Assembly: GCA_021818265.1 (NCBI GenBank) | Contig: JAKAEP010000003.1 | Span: 1-64,000 of the forward strand | Origin: Actinomycetes bacterium | GTDB lineage: Bacteria > Actinomycetota > Acidimicrobiia > Acidimicrobiales > RAAP-2 | Direction of reading: 5' to 3' | Length of the DNA stretch: 64,000 bases | In this document: positions 13,821 to 21,877 of the stretch, piece after piece | Position numbering within the stretch: position 1 is the first letter of the stretch | Layout of the letters: the number at the start of each line of letters is the position of its first letter | The notes under the pieces: generated by a model | What the model saw: only the letters and a program-made list of their open reading frames with translations | Database searches by the model: none | What the model was told of the DNA's origin: nothing | Made by a program: the position numbers and the translations under genes

Positions 13821-16075
13821 CGGGCGAGGATCTGGTACGCCGTCGTGCGCTGGACGAGGGTGCGCCCGAGCGGCGCCACGAGGTCGGCGAAGCCGGCCGG
13901 GTCCATCTCCTGACCGTGGGTCGCGCCGGCCGCGCGCGAGATGTTCTCGTCCATCAGGGTCCCACCGAGGTCGTTCGCCCCCGCGGCGAGGATCCGCCGC
14001 ACGCCCTCGACGCCCATCTTCACCCAACTGACCTGGATGTTGTCGATGAGGGTGGCGTAGTGCAGGCGGCCCACGGCGTGCATCAGGACCGCCTCGCGGA
14101 ACGTGGGGCCGCGCCGGGCCCGGCCCCGCAGGAAGAGGGGCGTCGCCATGTGGACGAAGGGCAGGGGGACGAACTCGCTGAACCCCCCCGTCTCGCGCTG
14201 CAGGTCGCGGGTGCGCACCAGGTGGCGCGCCCAGCTTTCGGGGCCCTCCACCGCCCCGAACATGATCGTGACGTTCGAGCCCAGCCCCACCTCGTGGGCC
14301 GTGCGATGGACCTCGAGCCACTGCTCGGTCGAGATCTTGTCCGGGCAGAGAATGGCCCGGACGGGGTCGTCGAGGATCTCGGCGGCCGTGCCCGGGAGGG
14401 TCTTGAGGCCAGCGTCCTTCAGCCGGGTCAGGTAGGTCGCGAGGTCGACCCCGAGCCGGCGGGCGCCCTCGTGGACCTCCAGGGCGCTGAAGGCGTGGAT
14501 GTGGATGCGCGGGGAGCCGGCCCGCACGGCGGCCACCACGTCGACGTAGTAGTCGCCGTCGAAGTTCGGGTGGATCCCGCCCTGGAGGCAGACCTCGGTC
14601 GCGCCGCGGGCCTCGGCCTCGCGCACGCGCTCGCTGATCTCGTCCAGCGTCAAGAGGTACGGGTCTCCGCGCAGGTTCAGCGAGAGGGGGCCCTTCGAGA
14701 AGGCGCAGAACCGGCACTTGAAGGTGCAGACGTTCGTGTAGTTGATGTTGCGGTTCACGACGAAGCTCACCTCGTCGCCCACCAACGCGCGTCGCGTGGC
14801 GTCGGCCGCCTCGCAGACCGCGGCGAAGTCGCCGTCGCGCGCGCCGAAGAGGGTCACGAGCTCGGCCTCGGAGAAGTCGTAGCCGGGCTCGTAGCGCGCG
14901 AGGATGGACGAGACCGCCGTCGTCGTCGTGCGACGCGGTGGCGGCGGCGGGGGCGCCGTCTCGCCGCCGGAATGCCAGTCGTCGTCCCGGGCGAGGCCCG
15001 CGGCGTCGGCGGCGGCCAGCACGGCCGGGCGGACCGCCTCGTCCACGAACGCTGCGTCGAAGGCGTAGCGGGGGTAGACCGTGAGCCGCGGTGCCAGCAC
15101 GAGGCCCCGCGAGGCGCACTGGGCCGCGAGCGTATCGACCGCCGGCCAGGCCCGCTCGGGGTTCACGTGGTCGGCCGTCACCGGGGAGACCCCCCCGAAG
15201 TCGTCGATGCCGAAGTCGAGCAGGGCCGCGGGGTCGTCGCTCAGGTTGGGCGGTGCCTGGAGGTGGACCTCGTCGGGCAGGACCAGCCGTGCGGCCGCGA
15301 TCGTCCAGTGGAACTCCTCGTCGTCGGCGGCCGGGTGGTGCGCCATCGCGGTGCGGGGCTTGGGCAGGAAGTTCTGGACGATCACCTCCTGGACGTGGCC
15401 GTGGCGCCGGTGGCTGTCGGCGATCGCCTCGAGCGTGGCGAGGCGGTCGGCCCGGCTCTCGCCGATCCCCACGAGCACCCCGGTCGTGAAGGGGATCTTG
15501 AGCTCCCCGGCCGCCTCCAGGGTGCCGAGGCGCCGCGCGGGCGACTTGTCGGGGGCCAGCCGGTGGGCCTCGAGGTCGGCGAGGGCCTCGAGCATCATCC
15601 CCTGGGAGGCGCTCACCGCGCGCAGCTGGGCCAGCTCGTTGGGGTACAGGGCGCCCGCGTTGGCGTGGGGCAGCAGGCCCGTCGACTCGAGCACCATCTG
15701 GGCGGCCGTGGCGACGTAGTCGACCGTCGAGCGGTACCCGCGCGCGGCCAGCCACCGCGCGGCCTCGTCGTAGCGCAGCTCGGGCCGCTCGCCCAGGGTG
15801 AAGAGGGCCTCGGTGCAGCCGGCCGCCTCGCCGGCCCGGGCGATGGCCATGACCTCTTCGAGGTCGAGGAAGGGCGCGGCGAGGTGCGCCGGCGCCTGGG
15901 CGAAGGTGCAGTAGGCGCACCGGTCACGACAGAGCTGGGTCAGGGGGATGAAGACCTTGGGCGAGTAGGTGACGAGCTCGCCGAAGAGCGCGCGGGCCCG
16001 CTCCCGGGCGCGGGGGGCGAGGTCGGCGGCCCGCGCCCCGAGGAGAGCGTCGGGCGAGGTGTCGGCGCGACCCAT
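13817..16075 (-). CDS. fbiC: FO synthase FbiC (CofG-CofH fusion)
   Basis: FbiC makes the deazaflavin chromophore FO from tyrosine and a ribityl-diaminouracil, the committed step to coenzyme F420. The 752-residue protein contains two radical-SAM halves. CofG-like cluster cysteines are C49, C53 and C56 (CRDRCAYC). CofH-like ones are C450, C454 and C457 (CTFKCRFC). PFLDLEEVMAIARAG and NINYTNVCTFKC are typical. A proline-rich linker joins the halves. The start is set at ATG 16075 rather than 16084 because a TAGGAT -10 box occupies 16083-16088. It is shorter than mycobacterial FbiC (about 856 residues), mainly at the N-terminus. Confidence 0.95.
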   Translation of the reverse strand: MGRADTSPDALLGARAADLAPRARERARALFGELVTYSPKVFIPLTQLCRDRCAYCTFAQAPAHLAAPFLDLEEVMAIARAGEAAGCTEALFTLGERPELRYDEAARWLAARGYRSTVDYVATAAQMVLESTGLLPHANAGALYPNELAQLRAVSASQGMMLEALADLEAHRLAPDKSPARRLGTLEAAGELKIPFTTGVLVGIGESRADRLATLEAIADSHRRHGHVQEVIVQNFLPKPRTAMAHHPAADDEEFHWTIAAARLVLPDEVHLQAPPNLSDDPAALLDFGIDDFGGVSPVTADHVNPERAWPAVDTLAAQCASRGLVLAPRLTVYPRYAFDAAFVDEAVRPAVLAAADAAGLARDDDWHSGGETAPPPPPPRRTTTTAVSSILARYEPGYDFSEAELVTLFGARDGDFAAVCEAADATRRALVGDEVSFVVNRNINYTNVCTFKCRFCAFSKGPLSLNLRGDPYLLTLDEISERVREAEARGATEVCLQGGIHPNFDGDYYVDVVAAVRAGSPRIHIHAFSALEVHEGARRLGVDLATYLTRLKDAGLKTLPGTAAEILDDPVRAILCPDKISTEQWLEVHRTAHEVGLGSNVTIMFGAVEGPESWARHLVRTRDLQRETGGFSEFVPLPFVHMATPLFLRGRARRGPTFREAVLMHAVGRLHYATLIDNIQVSWVKMGVEGVRRILAAGANDLGGTLMDENISRAAGATHGQEMDPAGFADLVAPLGRTLVQRTTAYQILAR

Positions 16076-16082
16076 GCGACGC

Positions 16083-16088
16083 ATCCTA
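16083..16088 (-). promoter_or_regulatory. -10 box for fbiC (predicted leaderless)
   Basis: TAGGAT on the minus strand ends 7 bases before ATG 16075, placing the start codon at +2. It overlaps an alternative upstream ATG (16084) and argues against that start. Confidence 0.5.
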
Positions 16089-16107
16089 CGAGGGTCTCGC
16101 GCGGGGC

Positions 16108-17211
16108 TCAGCGGGTCGCCTGGGCCTTCGCCTCGAGCGTGGCGAGAAGCTCGCGGTAGGAGCTGGCGAAGGCGGCGACGCCCTCGTCCTCCAGGCGCGT
16201 CGTCACGGCGTCGAGGTCGACCGCGGGCGCCAGGGTGTCGAGGACGTGGGCGGCGCGCTCGCGGCGGGCCGGGTCCTCCAGCAGGCTCACCGCGGGGTCG
16301 CCGTGGTCGAGGTAGGCGTCGACGGTCCCGTCGGGCATGGTGTTCACGGTCTCCGAGGCGACCAGGTGGTTGACGTAGAGGAGGTCGTCGTAGGCGGGGT
16401 TCTTGGTCGAGGTCGACGCCCACAGCGGGCGTTGGACCTGGGCCCCGTCGGCGAGAAGGCCCGTCACGTCCTCGCGGCCCACCCGCGCGCGGTAGAGCCC
16501 GTAGGCCGCGGCGGCCTGGGCGTTGGCCACGGTCCCGCGACGGCCGTCGCCCTCGGGGAGCAGGGCGTCGACCGCGACGTCGACGCGCGAGACGAAGAAC
16601 GACGCGACGCTCCCGATCGCCGCGAGGTCCCGGCCCGCGGCCCGTGCCGCCGCCAGGCCCGCGGCCCACGCGTCGAGCACCTCGGCGTAGCGCTCGAGGG
16701 AGAAGATCAGGGTCACGTTGACGTTGATCCCCTCGCCGAGAGCGGTCGTGATCGCCGGCAGGCCCTCGCGGGTCGCGGGGATCTTGATCATGACGTTGGG
16801 CCGGCCCACCTCGGCGAAGAGCCGTCGCGCGGCCGCGATCGTGCCCTCGGTGTCGCGCGCGAGAAGGGGGGAGACCTCGAGCGACACGTACCCGTCGCGG
16901 TAGCGCCTCGTGGCGTCGGCGCGCGAGGCCTCGTGGACGCCCGCCAGCACGTCGCAGGCGTCACGGACGTCCTCGACCGCGAGCGCCTCGAACAGCGCCT
17001 CGTCGTCGAGCCCGGGGTGGGCGCGCACCGCGTCGTCGTAGGCGCTCGAGGTCGCCAGCGCCTTGGCGAAGATCGAGGGGTTGGACGTCACCCCGCGCAC
17101 GCCCTCGCCCACGAGGCGCGCGAGCGTCCCGTCGTTGAGCCAGTCGCGGCGGATGTTGTCGATCCACGGGCTCTGGCCGTGGGCGTCGTAGAGGTCGTTC
17201 AGGGTGGTCAT
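16108..17211 (-). CDS. tal: Transaldolase
   Basis: Transaldolase moves a dihydroxyacetone unit between sugar phosphates in the non-oxidative pentose phosphate pathway. The 367-residue protein has the family motifs GVTSNPSIFAKA near the N-terminus, the Schiff-base lysine in NVMIKIPAT, the segment NVNVTLIFSLERY, and RPLWASTSTKNPAYDDLLYV, typical of the longer actinobacterial form. Its ATG overlaps the tkt stop (ATGA), so tkt-tal form a coupled pair. Confidence 0.95.
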   Translation of the reverse strand: MTTLNDLYDAHGQSPWIDNIRRDWLNDGTLARLVGEGVRGVTSNPSIFAKALATSSAYDDAVRAHPGLDDEALFEALAVEDVRDACDVLAGVHEASRADATRRYRDGYVSLEVSPLLARDTEGTIAAARRLFAEVGRPNVMIKIPATREGLPAITTALGEGINVNVTLIFSLERYAEVLDAWAAGLAAARAAGRDLAAIGSVASFFVSRVDVAVDALLPEGDGRRGTVANAQAAAAYGLYRARVGREDVTGLLADGAQVQRPLWASTSTKNPAYDDLLYVNHLVASETVNTMPDGTVDAYLDHGDPAVSLLEDPARRERAAHVLDTLAPAVDLDAVTTRLEDEGVAAFASSYRELLATLEAKAQATR

Positions 17212-19205
17212 GGCTCCTCGTTCAGGACTCGGGTGACGTGGGCGACCACGGTCTCGGGCACGAGGCCGAGCGCGGCGAAGACCTGCGGGCCGGGGGCCGA
17301 GAGGCCGAAGGTGTCGATGCCGAGCGCCTCGTCGGCGTAGCGCGCCCAGCCGAGCGTCGCGCCGGCCTCGACCGCGAGCGAGGGCAGGTCCCGGCGCACG
17401 ACGGCGTCCCGGTAGGCCCGGGGCTGGTCCTCGAAGCACTTCCAGCACGGCAGCGCGGCCACCCGGACCGCGATCCCGCGCGCGCCCAGCTCGTCGGCCG
17501 CGGCCAGGCACAGCGAGACCTCCGAGCCCGTCGCGAGGAGCGTGAAGCGCGCCCCCTCGGCCTCGCGCACGACGTAGCCGCCGCGGTGCGCCCCCTCGCG
17601 GCTCGCCGCCGCCTCCTCGCCCGAGAGGACCGCCACGTCCTGGCGCGAGAGGACCAGCGCGGTGGGCACCGGGTCCTTCGCGCGCAGGAGCCGGCCCACG
17701 AGGTCCAGCGTCTCGTTGGCGTCGCTCGGTCGCACCACGTGGAGGTTGGGCATGGCCCGCAGGCTCATCAGGTGCTCGATCGGCTGGTGGGTCGGGCCGT
17801 CCTCGCCCACGCCGACCGAGTCGTGGGTGTAGACGAACAGCGCCGCGGCCTCGCTCAGCGCGGCCAGGCGCACCGCCGGGCGGGCGTAGTCGCTGAAGAC
17901 GAAGAACGTGGAGCCCACCGGCCGGACCCCGCCGTGGTGGGCCATGCCGACGACGATCGCCGACATGGCGAACTCGCGGATGCCGAAGTGGACCTGGCGC
18001 CCGCCGGGGTGCGCGGCGTCCTGGGCGACGGTCCCCGAGAGCGCGACCCCGGTGTTCTCCGTCAGGTCGGCCGACCCGGCGACGAGGCCGGGCATGTGGG
18101 GGCTGAACGCGTCCATCGCCCGCTGGAGGGCGCGCCGGGTCGCCGCCGTCGTGCCCGGGGCGTAGGGCTCGGGCACGACGTCGTCGTCGAGGGCCGCGTG
18201 GGTCGCCACCTGGTCGATCAAGGCGGCCCCGCGCTCGCCGGCGGCGGTCACCCGGGCCCGCCACGCCGCGCTCGCCCCGCGCCGGTCGCTGAGGGCCTCG
18301 AGCATCGCGGCCGGGAGGTCGTCGTCGAGGACGAAGGGCTCGTCGGCCAGTCCGAGCAGGCCCTTCACGGCGGCGATCGCCTCCGCGCTGAAGGGGTTGC
18401 CGTGCGCCTCCTTCGTGTCCATCATCTCGGGCGAGGGGAAGCCGATGTGCGAGCGGATGACCACGAGGCTCGGCCGGGACGTCTCGGCGATCGCCTCGCG
18501 GGCGGCGGCCTCGAGCGCCTCGAGGTCGTTCGCGCGCTCGCCGAGCTCGATGACCTGCCAGCCGTAGGCCCGGAATCGGCCGACCGGGTCGTCACGCAGG
18601 GCCAGCTCGGTGGGCCCGTCGATGGTGATGTGGTTGTCGTCGTAGAAGACCGTGAGCCGGTCCAGACCCAGGTAGCCCGCGAGCGACGCGGCCTCGTGGC
18701 TCACGCCCTCCTCGAGGCAGCCGTCGCCCGCCACGACCCAGGTCCGGTGGTCGACCAGCTCCTCGCCGTACTGCGAGCGCAGGACGCGCTCGGCCATGGC
18801 CAGTCCCACGCCGTTCGCGACGCCCTGGCCGAGCGGCCCCGTCGTCACCTCGACGGTGGGCGTGACGCCACGCTCGGGGTGCCCGGGCGTGCGCGAGTGG
18901 AGCTGGCGAAAGGCCATCAGGTCCTCGCGGCTGACGTCGTAGCCGAAGGTGTGGGCCAGCGCGTACTGCAGGATCGACGCGTGCCCGCAGCTCAGGACGA
19001 ACCGGTCCCGGTCGAACCAGGTCGGGTCGGTCGGGTCGTGGCGCATGAGCCGCGACCAGAGCATGACCCCGAGGGGGGCCAGCGCCATGGCCGTGCCCGA
19101 GTGGCCCGAGCGGGCCCGGGCCGGGGCGTCCATCGCCACGCCGACGATCTGGCGTATGGCGCGATCCTCGAGCGCCGTCGCGCCCCCGTAGCGAATCTCT
19201 GGCAT
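17208..19205 (-). CDS. tkt: Transketolase
   Basis: This 665-residue thiamine-diphosphate enzyme transfers two-carbon units between sugar phosphates. The N-terminal domain shows SGHSGTAMALAPLG, the diphosphate-binding GDGCLEEGVSHEA and the substrate-contact VFYDDNHITIDG. The pyrimidine domain carries GIREFAMSAI and THDSVGVGEDGPTHQPIEH. The C-terminal domain follows (LLATGSEVSL). ATG 19205 is preferred because a TACGCT -10 box lies just upstream. It leads the tkt-tal operon, and thiO/thiS elsewhere in the window serve synthesis of its cofactor. Confidence 0.96.
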   Translation of the reverse strand: MPEIRYGGATALEDRAIRQIVGVAMDAPARARSGHSGTAMALAPLGVMLWSRLMRHDPTDPTWFDRDRFVLSCGHASILQYALAHTFGYDVSREDLMAFRQLHSRTPGHPERGVTPTVEVTTGPLGQGVANGVGLAMAERVLRSQYGEELVDHRTWVVAGDGCLEEGVSHEAASLAGYLGLDRLTVFYDDNHITIDGPTELALRDDPVGRFRAYGWQVIELGERANDLEALEAAAREAIAETSRPSLVVIRSHIGFPSPEMMDTKEAHGNPFSAEAIAAVKGLLGLADEPFVLDDDLPAAMLEALSDRRGASAAWRARVTAAGERGAALIDQVATHAALDDDVVPEPYAPGTTAATRRALQRAMDAFSPHMPGLVAGSADLTENTGVALSGTVAQDAAHPGGRQVHFGIREFAMSAIVVGMAHHGGVRPVGSTFFVFSDYARPAVRLAALSEAAALFVYTHDSVGVGEDGPTHQPIEHLMSLRAMPNLHVVRPSDANETLDLVGRLLRAKDPVPTALVLSRQDVAVLSGEEAAASREGAHRGGYVVREAEGARFTLLATGSEVSLCLAAADELGARGIAVRVAALPCWKCFEDQPRAYRDAVVRRDLPSLAVEAGATLGWARYADEALGIDTFGLSAPGPQVFAALGLVPETVVAHVTRVLNEEP

Positions 19206-19212
19206 GGCAGCC

Positions 19213-19218
19213 AGCGTA
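19213..19218 (-). promoter_or_regulatory. -10 box for tkt (predicted leaderless)
   Basis: TACGCT on the minus strand is followed by seven bases and ATG 19205, so the start codon is at +2. There is no Shine-Dalgarno sequence in the intervening bases. Confidence 0.45.
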
Positions 19219-19248
19219 GTTACTGGTCCGGTGCGCGAGGGCCAAGGG

Positions 19249-19254
19249 TAACGT
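19249..19254 (+). promoter_or_regulatory. -10 box for the thioesterase gene (predicted leaderless)
   Basis: TAACGT ends exactly 6 bases before GTG 19261, putting transcription start on the start codon. No recognisable -35 hexamer is present. Confidence 0.45.
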
Positions 19255-19260
19255 TCCCGG

Positions 19261-19656
19261 GTGGCCTTCCAGGTGCCCCCCAACTGCGACCTGACCCTCG
19301 GGCTCACCTGCACCGACAAGTCCGTCCCGGGACGCACCGAGTGGGCCGTGACCCCCGACGAGCGCTTCGCCAATCCCGCGGGACTGGTCCAGGGTGGCTT
19401 CCTCGCGGCGATCATGGACTCGGCGATGGGCGCCTCGGCGGTCACGGCGCAGGGGGAGCGACGGGTGCTCGTCTCGAACACCGGGATGAAGGTGAGCTTC
19501 GTGCGCCCGGTGCGCCCCGGGGGGGCGTTGCGCTGCGTCGCCACCGTGCTCAAGTCCGGCCGCACGGTTGCCTTCGTCGAGGCCCGCCTGCGCGATGAGG
19601 GGGGTCGGCTGGTCGCCACCGCCAGCTCGACCTACGTGATCAGGGCCCGTGAGTAG
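19261..19656 (+). CDS. Hotdog-fold thioesterase (PaaI/4HBT family)
   Basis: The 131-residue protein matches the PaaI-type hotdog acyl-CoA thioesterases. NPAGLVQGGFLAAIMDSAMG gives the central helix with the conserved Gly-Gly and the acidic residue that positions water. VSFVRPVRPG and FVEARLRDEGGRLVATASSTY are the following strands. It would hydrolyse acyl- or arylacyl-CoA thioesters, perhaps rescuing CoA. Substrate is unknown. It diverges from tkt and precedes three small membrane proteins and trmI on the same strand. Confidence 0.85.
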   Translation: MAFQVPPNCDLTLGLTCTDKSVPGRTEWAVTPDERFANPAGLVQGGFLAAIMDSAMGASAVTAQGERRVLVSNTGMKVSFVRPVRPGGALRCVATVLKSGRTVAFVEARLRDEGGRLVATASSTYVIRARE

Positions 19657-19659
19657 GCT
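19654..19659 (+). promoter_or_regulatory. -10 box inside the end of the thioesterase gene (predicted leaderless)
   Basis: TAGGCT overlaps the thioesterase stop codon and ends 6 bases before ATG 19666, predicting a leaderless internal promoter for the downstream genes through trmI. Confidence 0.4.
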
Positions 19660-19665
19660 GGCCCC

Positions 19666-20019
19666 ATGAAGCTGCCCTCGTGGCGCAAGATGGTCGCCGG
19701 CGCCGGCCTCCAGCGCGACCTCGGCGAGATCCGCGACCTCGTCGTGCGCTACGTCAAGGAGGAGACCCTCCAGCCGCTGAAGGACCTGGGCCGCTTCGTG
19801 GCCTTCGGCGCGGTGGGCAGCGTCTTCGTCGGCCTGGGGACCGTCTTGTTGCTGGTGGGGGCGTTGCGCTACCTCCAGTGGCAGTTCCCGGTCCTCGACG
19901 GCTCGCTGTCGTGGATCCCGTACCTCGTCGTGGCGGTCCTCGCGGTCCTCGTCATCGCCCTCGCCCTGTGGCGCGTGGTGAGCGGCGCGGCCAAGCGCCG
20001 CCTGAAGGCGCGGTCGTGA
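19666..20019 (+). CDS. Two-TM membrane protein (actinobacterial holin-like family)
   Basis: The 117-residue protein has an N-terminal amphipathic helical region (AGLQRDLGEIRDLVVRYVKE) followed by two predicted membrane segments, FVAFGAVGSVFVGLGTVLLL and WIPYLVVAVLAVLVIALALW, and a basic tail. This layout matches the small actinobacterial membrane proteins often labelled phage-holin superfamily III, but I see no phage genes nearby. It is followed by two tiny genes in GTGA overlap. Probable role is envelope-associated; function unknown. Confidence 0.75.
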   Translation: MKLPSWRKMVAGAGLQRDLGEIRDLVVRYVKEETLQPLKDLGRFVAFGAVGSVFVGLGTVLLLVGALRYLQWQFPVLDGSLSWIPYLVVAVLAVLVIALALWRVVSGAAKRRLKARS

Positions 20020-20222
20020 GGGCCCCCTCAGCGACGCGCGACGAGCTCGAGCGCAAGATGCGCTCGCTGCTGCCCGCGCGGACCACCGGGGAGGGCACCG
20101 CTCCCGACCCGCAGGCCGACGTCGCTGCCGCGGGCGTCGGCGGGCTGCTGGTGGGCTACGTCTGGGGCTGGTGGCGCGGTCGGCGCGGGGCCCGGGCCAC
20201 GGCCAAGCGGGCGAAGCCGTGA
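20016..20222 (+). CDS. Small membrane-associated protein (68 aa)
   Basis: GTG 20016 overlaps the stop of the preceding gene (GTGA). The 68-residue product has a charged N-terminal half (ATRDELERKMRSLLPART), then one short glycine/alanine-rich hydrophobic segment (AAAGVGGLLVGYVWGWW) and a very basic tail (RGRRGARATAKRAKP). It is probably a single-pass protein with a cytoplasmic positive tail. I do not recognise a family. Coupled translation with both neighbours supports its reality. Confidence 0.7.
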   Translation: MRAPSATRDELERKMRSLLPARTTGEGTAPDPQADVAAAGVGGLLVGYVWGWWRGRRGARATAKRAKP

Positions 20223-20383
20223 TCGTGCGCCGGGCCTTCCGCCTGCTGCTCGCCACCGTCGTCGGCCGGGCCCTCGCCCAGCGCTCGCGCCGCTGGGCCG
20301 CGGTCGGCGGCGGGCTCGTGCTGCTGCGGGTCCTCGACCGCCTGGCCAGCCGACCCACGCGCAAGGCCCGCGAGCGCGCGTGA
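20219..20383 (+). CDS. Tiny basic membrane-associated protein (54 aa)
   Basis: GTG 20219 overlaps the upstream stop (GTGA) and its own stop overlaps the trmI start in the same way. The 54-residue product is arginine-rich with an amphipathic first part (RRAFRLLLATVVGRALAQ) and a short hydrophobic stretch (WAAVGGGLVLLRVL). No family is recognised. It forms a set with the two preceding small membrane proteins, perhaps one complex. Confidence 0.65.
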   Translation: MIVRRAFRLLLATVVGRALAQRSRRWAAVGGGLVLLRVLDRLASRPTRKARERA

Positions 20384-21189
20384 GCGACGCCACGCTGCGC
20401 GCCGGCGAGCGCGTCATGCTCATCGACGCGAAGGACCGCCACTACCTGGTCACCCTCGAGGCGGGCGGGTCGTTCCACACCCACGCGGGGATCGTGAGCC
20501 ACGACGCGGTCATCGGGCTCCCCGAGGGCTCCACGGTCGCGGCGAGCAACGAGCGGGCCTTCCTCGTCGTGCGGCCCACCCTCGCCGACGTCGTTCTCAA
20601 GATGCCCCGGGGCGCCCAGGTGATCTACCCCAAGGACCTGGGCGCGATCCTGCTGCAGGCCGACATCGCCCCGGGCCAGCGCGTGCTCGAGGCCGGGGTC
20701 GGCTCGGGGGCCCTCTCCATGACCCTCCTGCGCGCCGGCGCCTCGGTCGTCGGCTACGAGCTGCGCGAGGAGTTCGCGCGCCACGCCGAGAAGAACGTGC
20801 GCGCGCACCTCGGCGACGCGATCGACTACCGCATCGAGATCCGCGACGTGACGGCCGGCATCGACGAGCGCGACCTCGACCGGGTCCTGCTCGACATGCC
20901 CGAGCCCTGGGCGGTCGTCGCCCACGCCGAGGCGGCCCTGCGACCGGGGGGCATCCTGCTCGCGTACCTGCCGACGATCAACCAGACCCAGCTGTTGCGC
21001 GAGACCCTGCGCCAGCACCGCTTCGGCCTCGCCGAGACGGTGGAGATCCTGCGGCGCACCTGGCACGTCGACGGCCGCTCGGTCCGTCCCGACCACCGGA
21101 TGGTCGCCCACACGGGCTTTCTCACCTCGGCCCGGCGGCTGGTGGCGGCCGGCTACTCCTCGCCCGAGAAGCGCTCCCAGGCCGACTGA
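20380..21189 (+). CDS. trmI: tRNA (adenine-58-N1)-methyltransferase TrmI
   Basis: TrmI methylates A58 in the T loop of tRNA. The 269-residue protein has the small N-terminal beta domain and the methyltransferase domain, whose SAM-binding loop (VLEAGVGSGALS) spans residues 102-113. GAQVIYPKDLGAILLQADI and LLDMPEPW are strong TrmI motifs. In many actinobacteria trmI lies next to the proteasome ATPase gene, as here. The 3' end overlaps the convergent zinc-finger gene by 37 bases. Confidence 0.94.
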   Translation: MSDATLRAGERVMLIDAKDRHYLVTLEAGGSFHTHAGIVSHDAVIGLPEGSTVAASNERAFLVVRPTLADVVLKMPRGAQVIYPKDLGAILLQADIAPGQRVLEAGVGSGALSMTLLRAGASVVGYELREEFARHAEKNVRAHLGDAIDYRIEIRDVTAGIDERDLDRVLLDMPEPWAVVAHAEAALRPGGILLAYLPTINQTQLLRETLRQHRFGLAETVEILRRTWHVDGRSVRPDHRMVAHTGFLTSARRLVAAGYSSPEKRSQAD

Positions 21190-21524
21190 CGGGTCATCCC
21201 GAGGGCCGCACCCACCTGCGCCCAGGTCGCGCCGAGCTCGCGGGCGCGAGCGACCCATCGTGCGAGGTGCTCGGCCGCCTGGCTCTGGGCGAGGAGCATG
21301 CGCGGCAGGGCGTCCAGGACCGTCGCGAGGTCGGTGTCCACGCGCCACGGCAGGACCGCCCCTCCCCGAGGAGGGGACTCGTCGAGAACCGCGCTGCACA
21401 GTCCCACGCAGTCGTTGCAGATGTAGACGGCGGGACCGGCGACGATCCTCTCGACGGCTGAACTCGCCCGCCCGCAGAACGAGCAGACGATCTCGGTGGA
21501 CGTGGCGTCAGCGGCTCGCCCCAT
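21153..21524 (-). CDS. ClpX-type C4 zinc-finger protein with C-terminal helix-turn-helix
   Basis: The 123-residue protein begins with a ClpX zinc-binding domain: C14, C17, C36 and C39 in CSFCGRA and AGPAVYICNDCVGLC. There is no AAA+ domain. The C-terminus instead carries a helix-turn-helix-like segment (GATWAQVGAALGMTRQSAWE). In ClpX this finger dimerises and binds adaptors or substrates; here it may target DNA or a protease partner. A good Shine-Dalgarno sequence (GGGAGGTGG) precedes ATG 21524. Its last 37 bases are antisense to trmI. Its place beside the proteasome locus is suggestive but not proof of a proteolysis role. Confidence 0.85.
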   Translation of the reverse strand: MGRAADATSTEIVCSFCGRASSAVERIVAGPAVYICNDCVGLCSAVLDESPPRGGAVLPWRVDTDLATVLDALPRMLLAQSQAAEHLARWVARARELGATWAQVGAALGMTRQSAWERFSGEE

Positions 21525-21577
21525 GGAACCACCTCCCGGGTGTCAGGACTAACCTTACACTGAGCGATACGCCCGAG

Positions 21578-21814
21578 TCAGTCCCTCACGATGAAGATGC
21601 ACTCGCCGGGGCACTCCTCGGAGGCCTCGACGACGGCGTCCTCGAACTCGGCGGGCACCTCGGCGACGCCCTCGGCACCACCGGGGTTGTCCTTCACCAC
21701 GCCGTCCTGCTTCACGTAGGCCAGGCCGTCGTCGAGCAGGGTGAACACCGACGGGCAGATCTCCTCGCACAGACCATCCCCCGTGCACAGGTCCTGATCA
21801 ATCCACACCTTCAT
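21578..21814 (-). CDS. Single-cluster ferredoxin with Asp in the cluster motif
   Basis: The 78-residue acidic ferredoxin has C10, C16, C20 and C68 as likely ligands, with D13 in place of the second cysteine (CTGDGLCEEIC), and an additional C72 (CPGEC). This pattern is shared with actinobacterial ferredoxins that donate electrons to P450s and oxygenases and which can hold 3Fe-4S or 4Fe-4S clusters. ATG 21814 is preceded by GGAGGA and fits family length; the upstream extension does not. TAGAGT about 30 bases further upstream is a candidate -10. It diverges from the proteasome ATPase gene. Confidence 0.9.
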   Translation of the reverse strand: MKVWIDQDLCTGDGLCEEICPSVFTLLDDGLAYVKQDGVVKDNPGGAEGVAEVPAEFEDAVVEASEECPGECIFIVRD

Positions 21815-21877
21815 CGGCTCGTCCTCCGTGGCTCCTAACCGGGTCACTCTAGTGGTCCCCGGAGTGGCTTTGTGCCC

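Noticed and set aside
16076..16669. N-terminal extension of FbiC beyond 16084.
   Set aside because: This stretch lies opposite the transaldolase gene in the same-strand shifted frame and is Arg/Gly-rich; the -10 box at 16083-16088 fits a start at 16075.
19666..20019. Holin-like label suggesting a prophage remnant.
   Set aside because: No lysin, capsid, integrase or att-like repeat is nearby; the gene is embedded in a conserved-looking chromosomal run leading to trmI.
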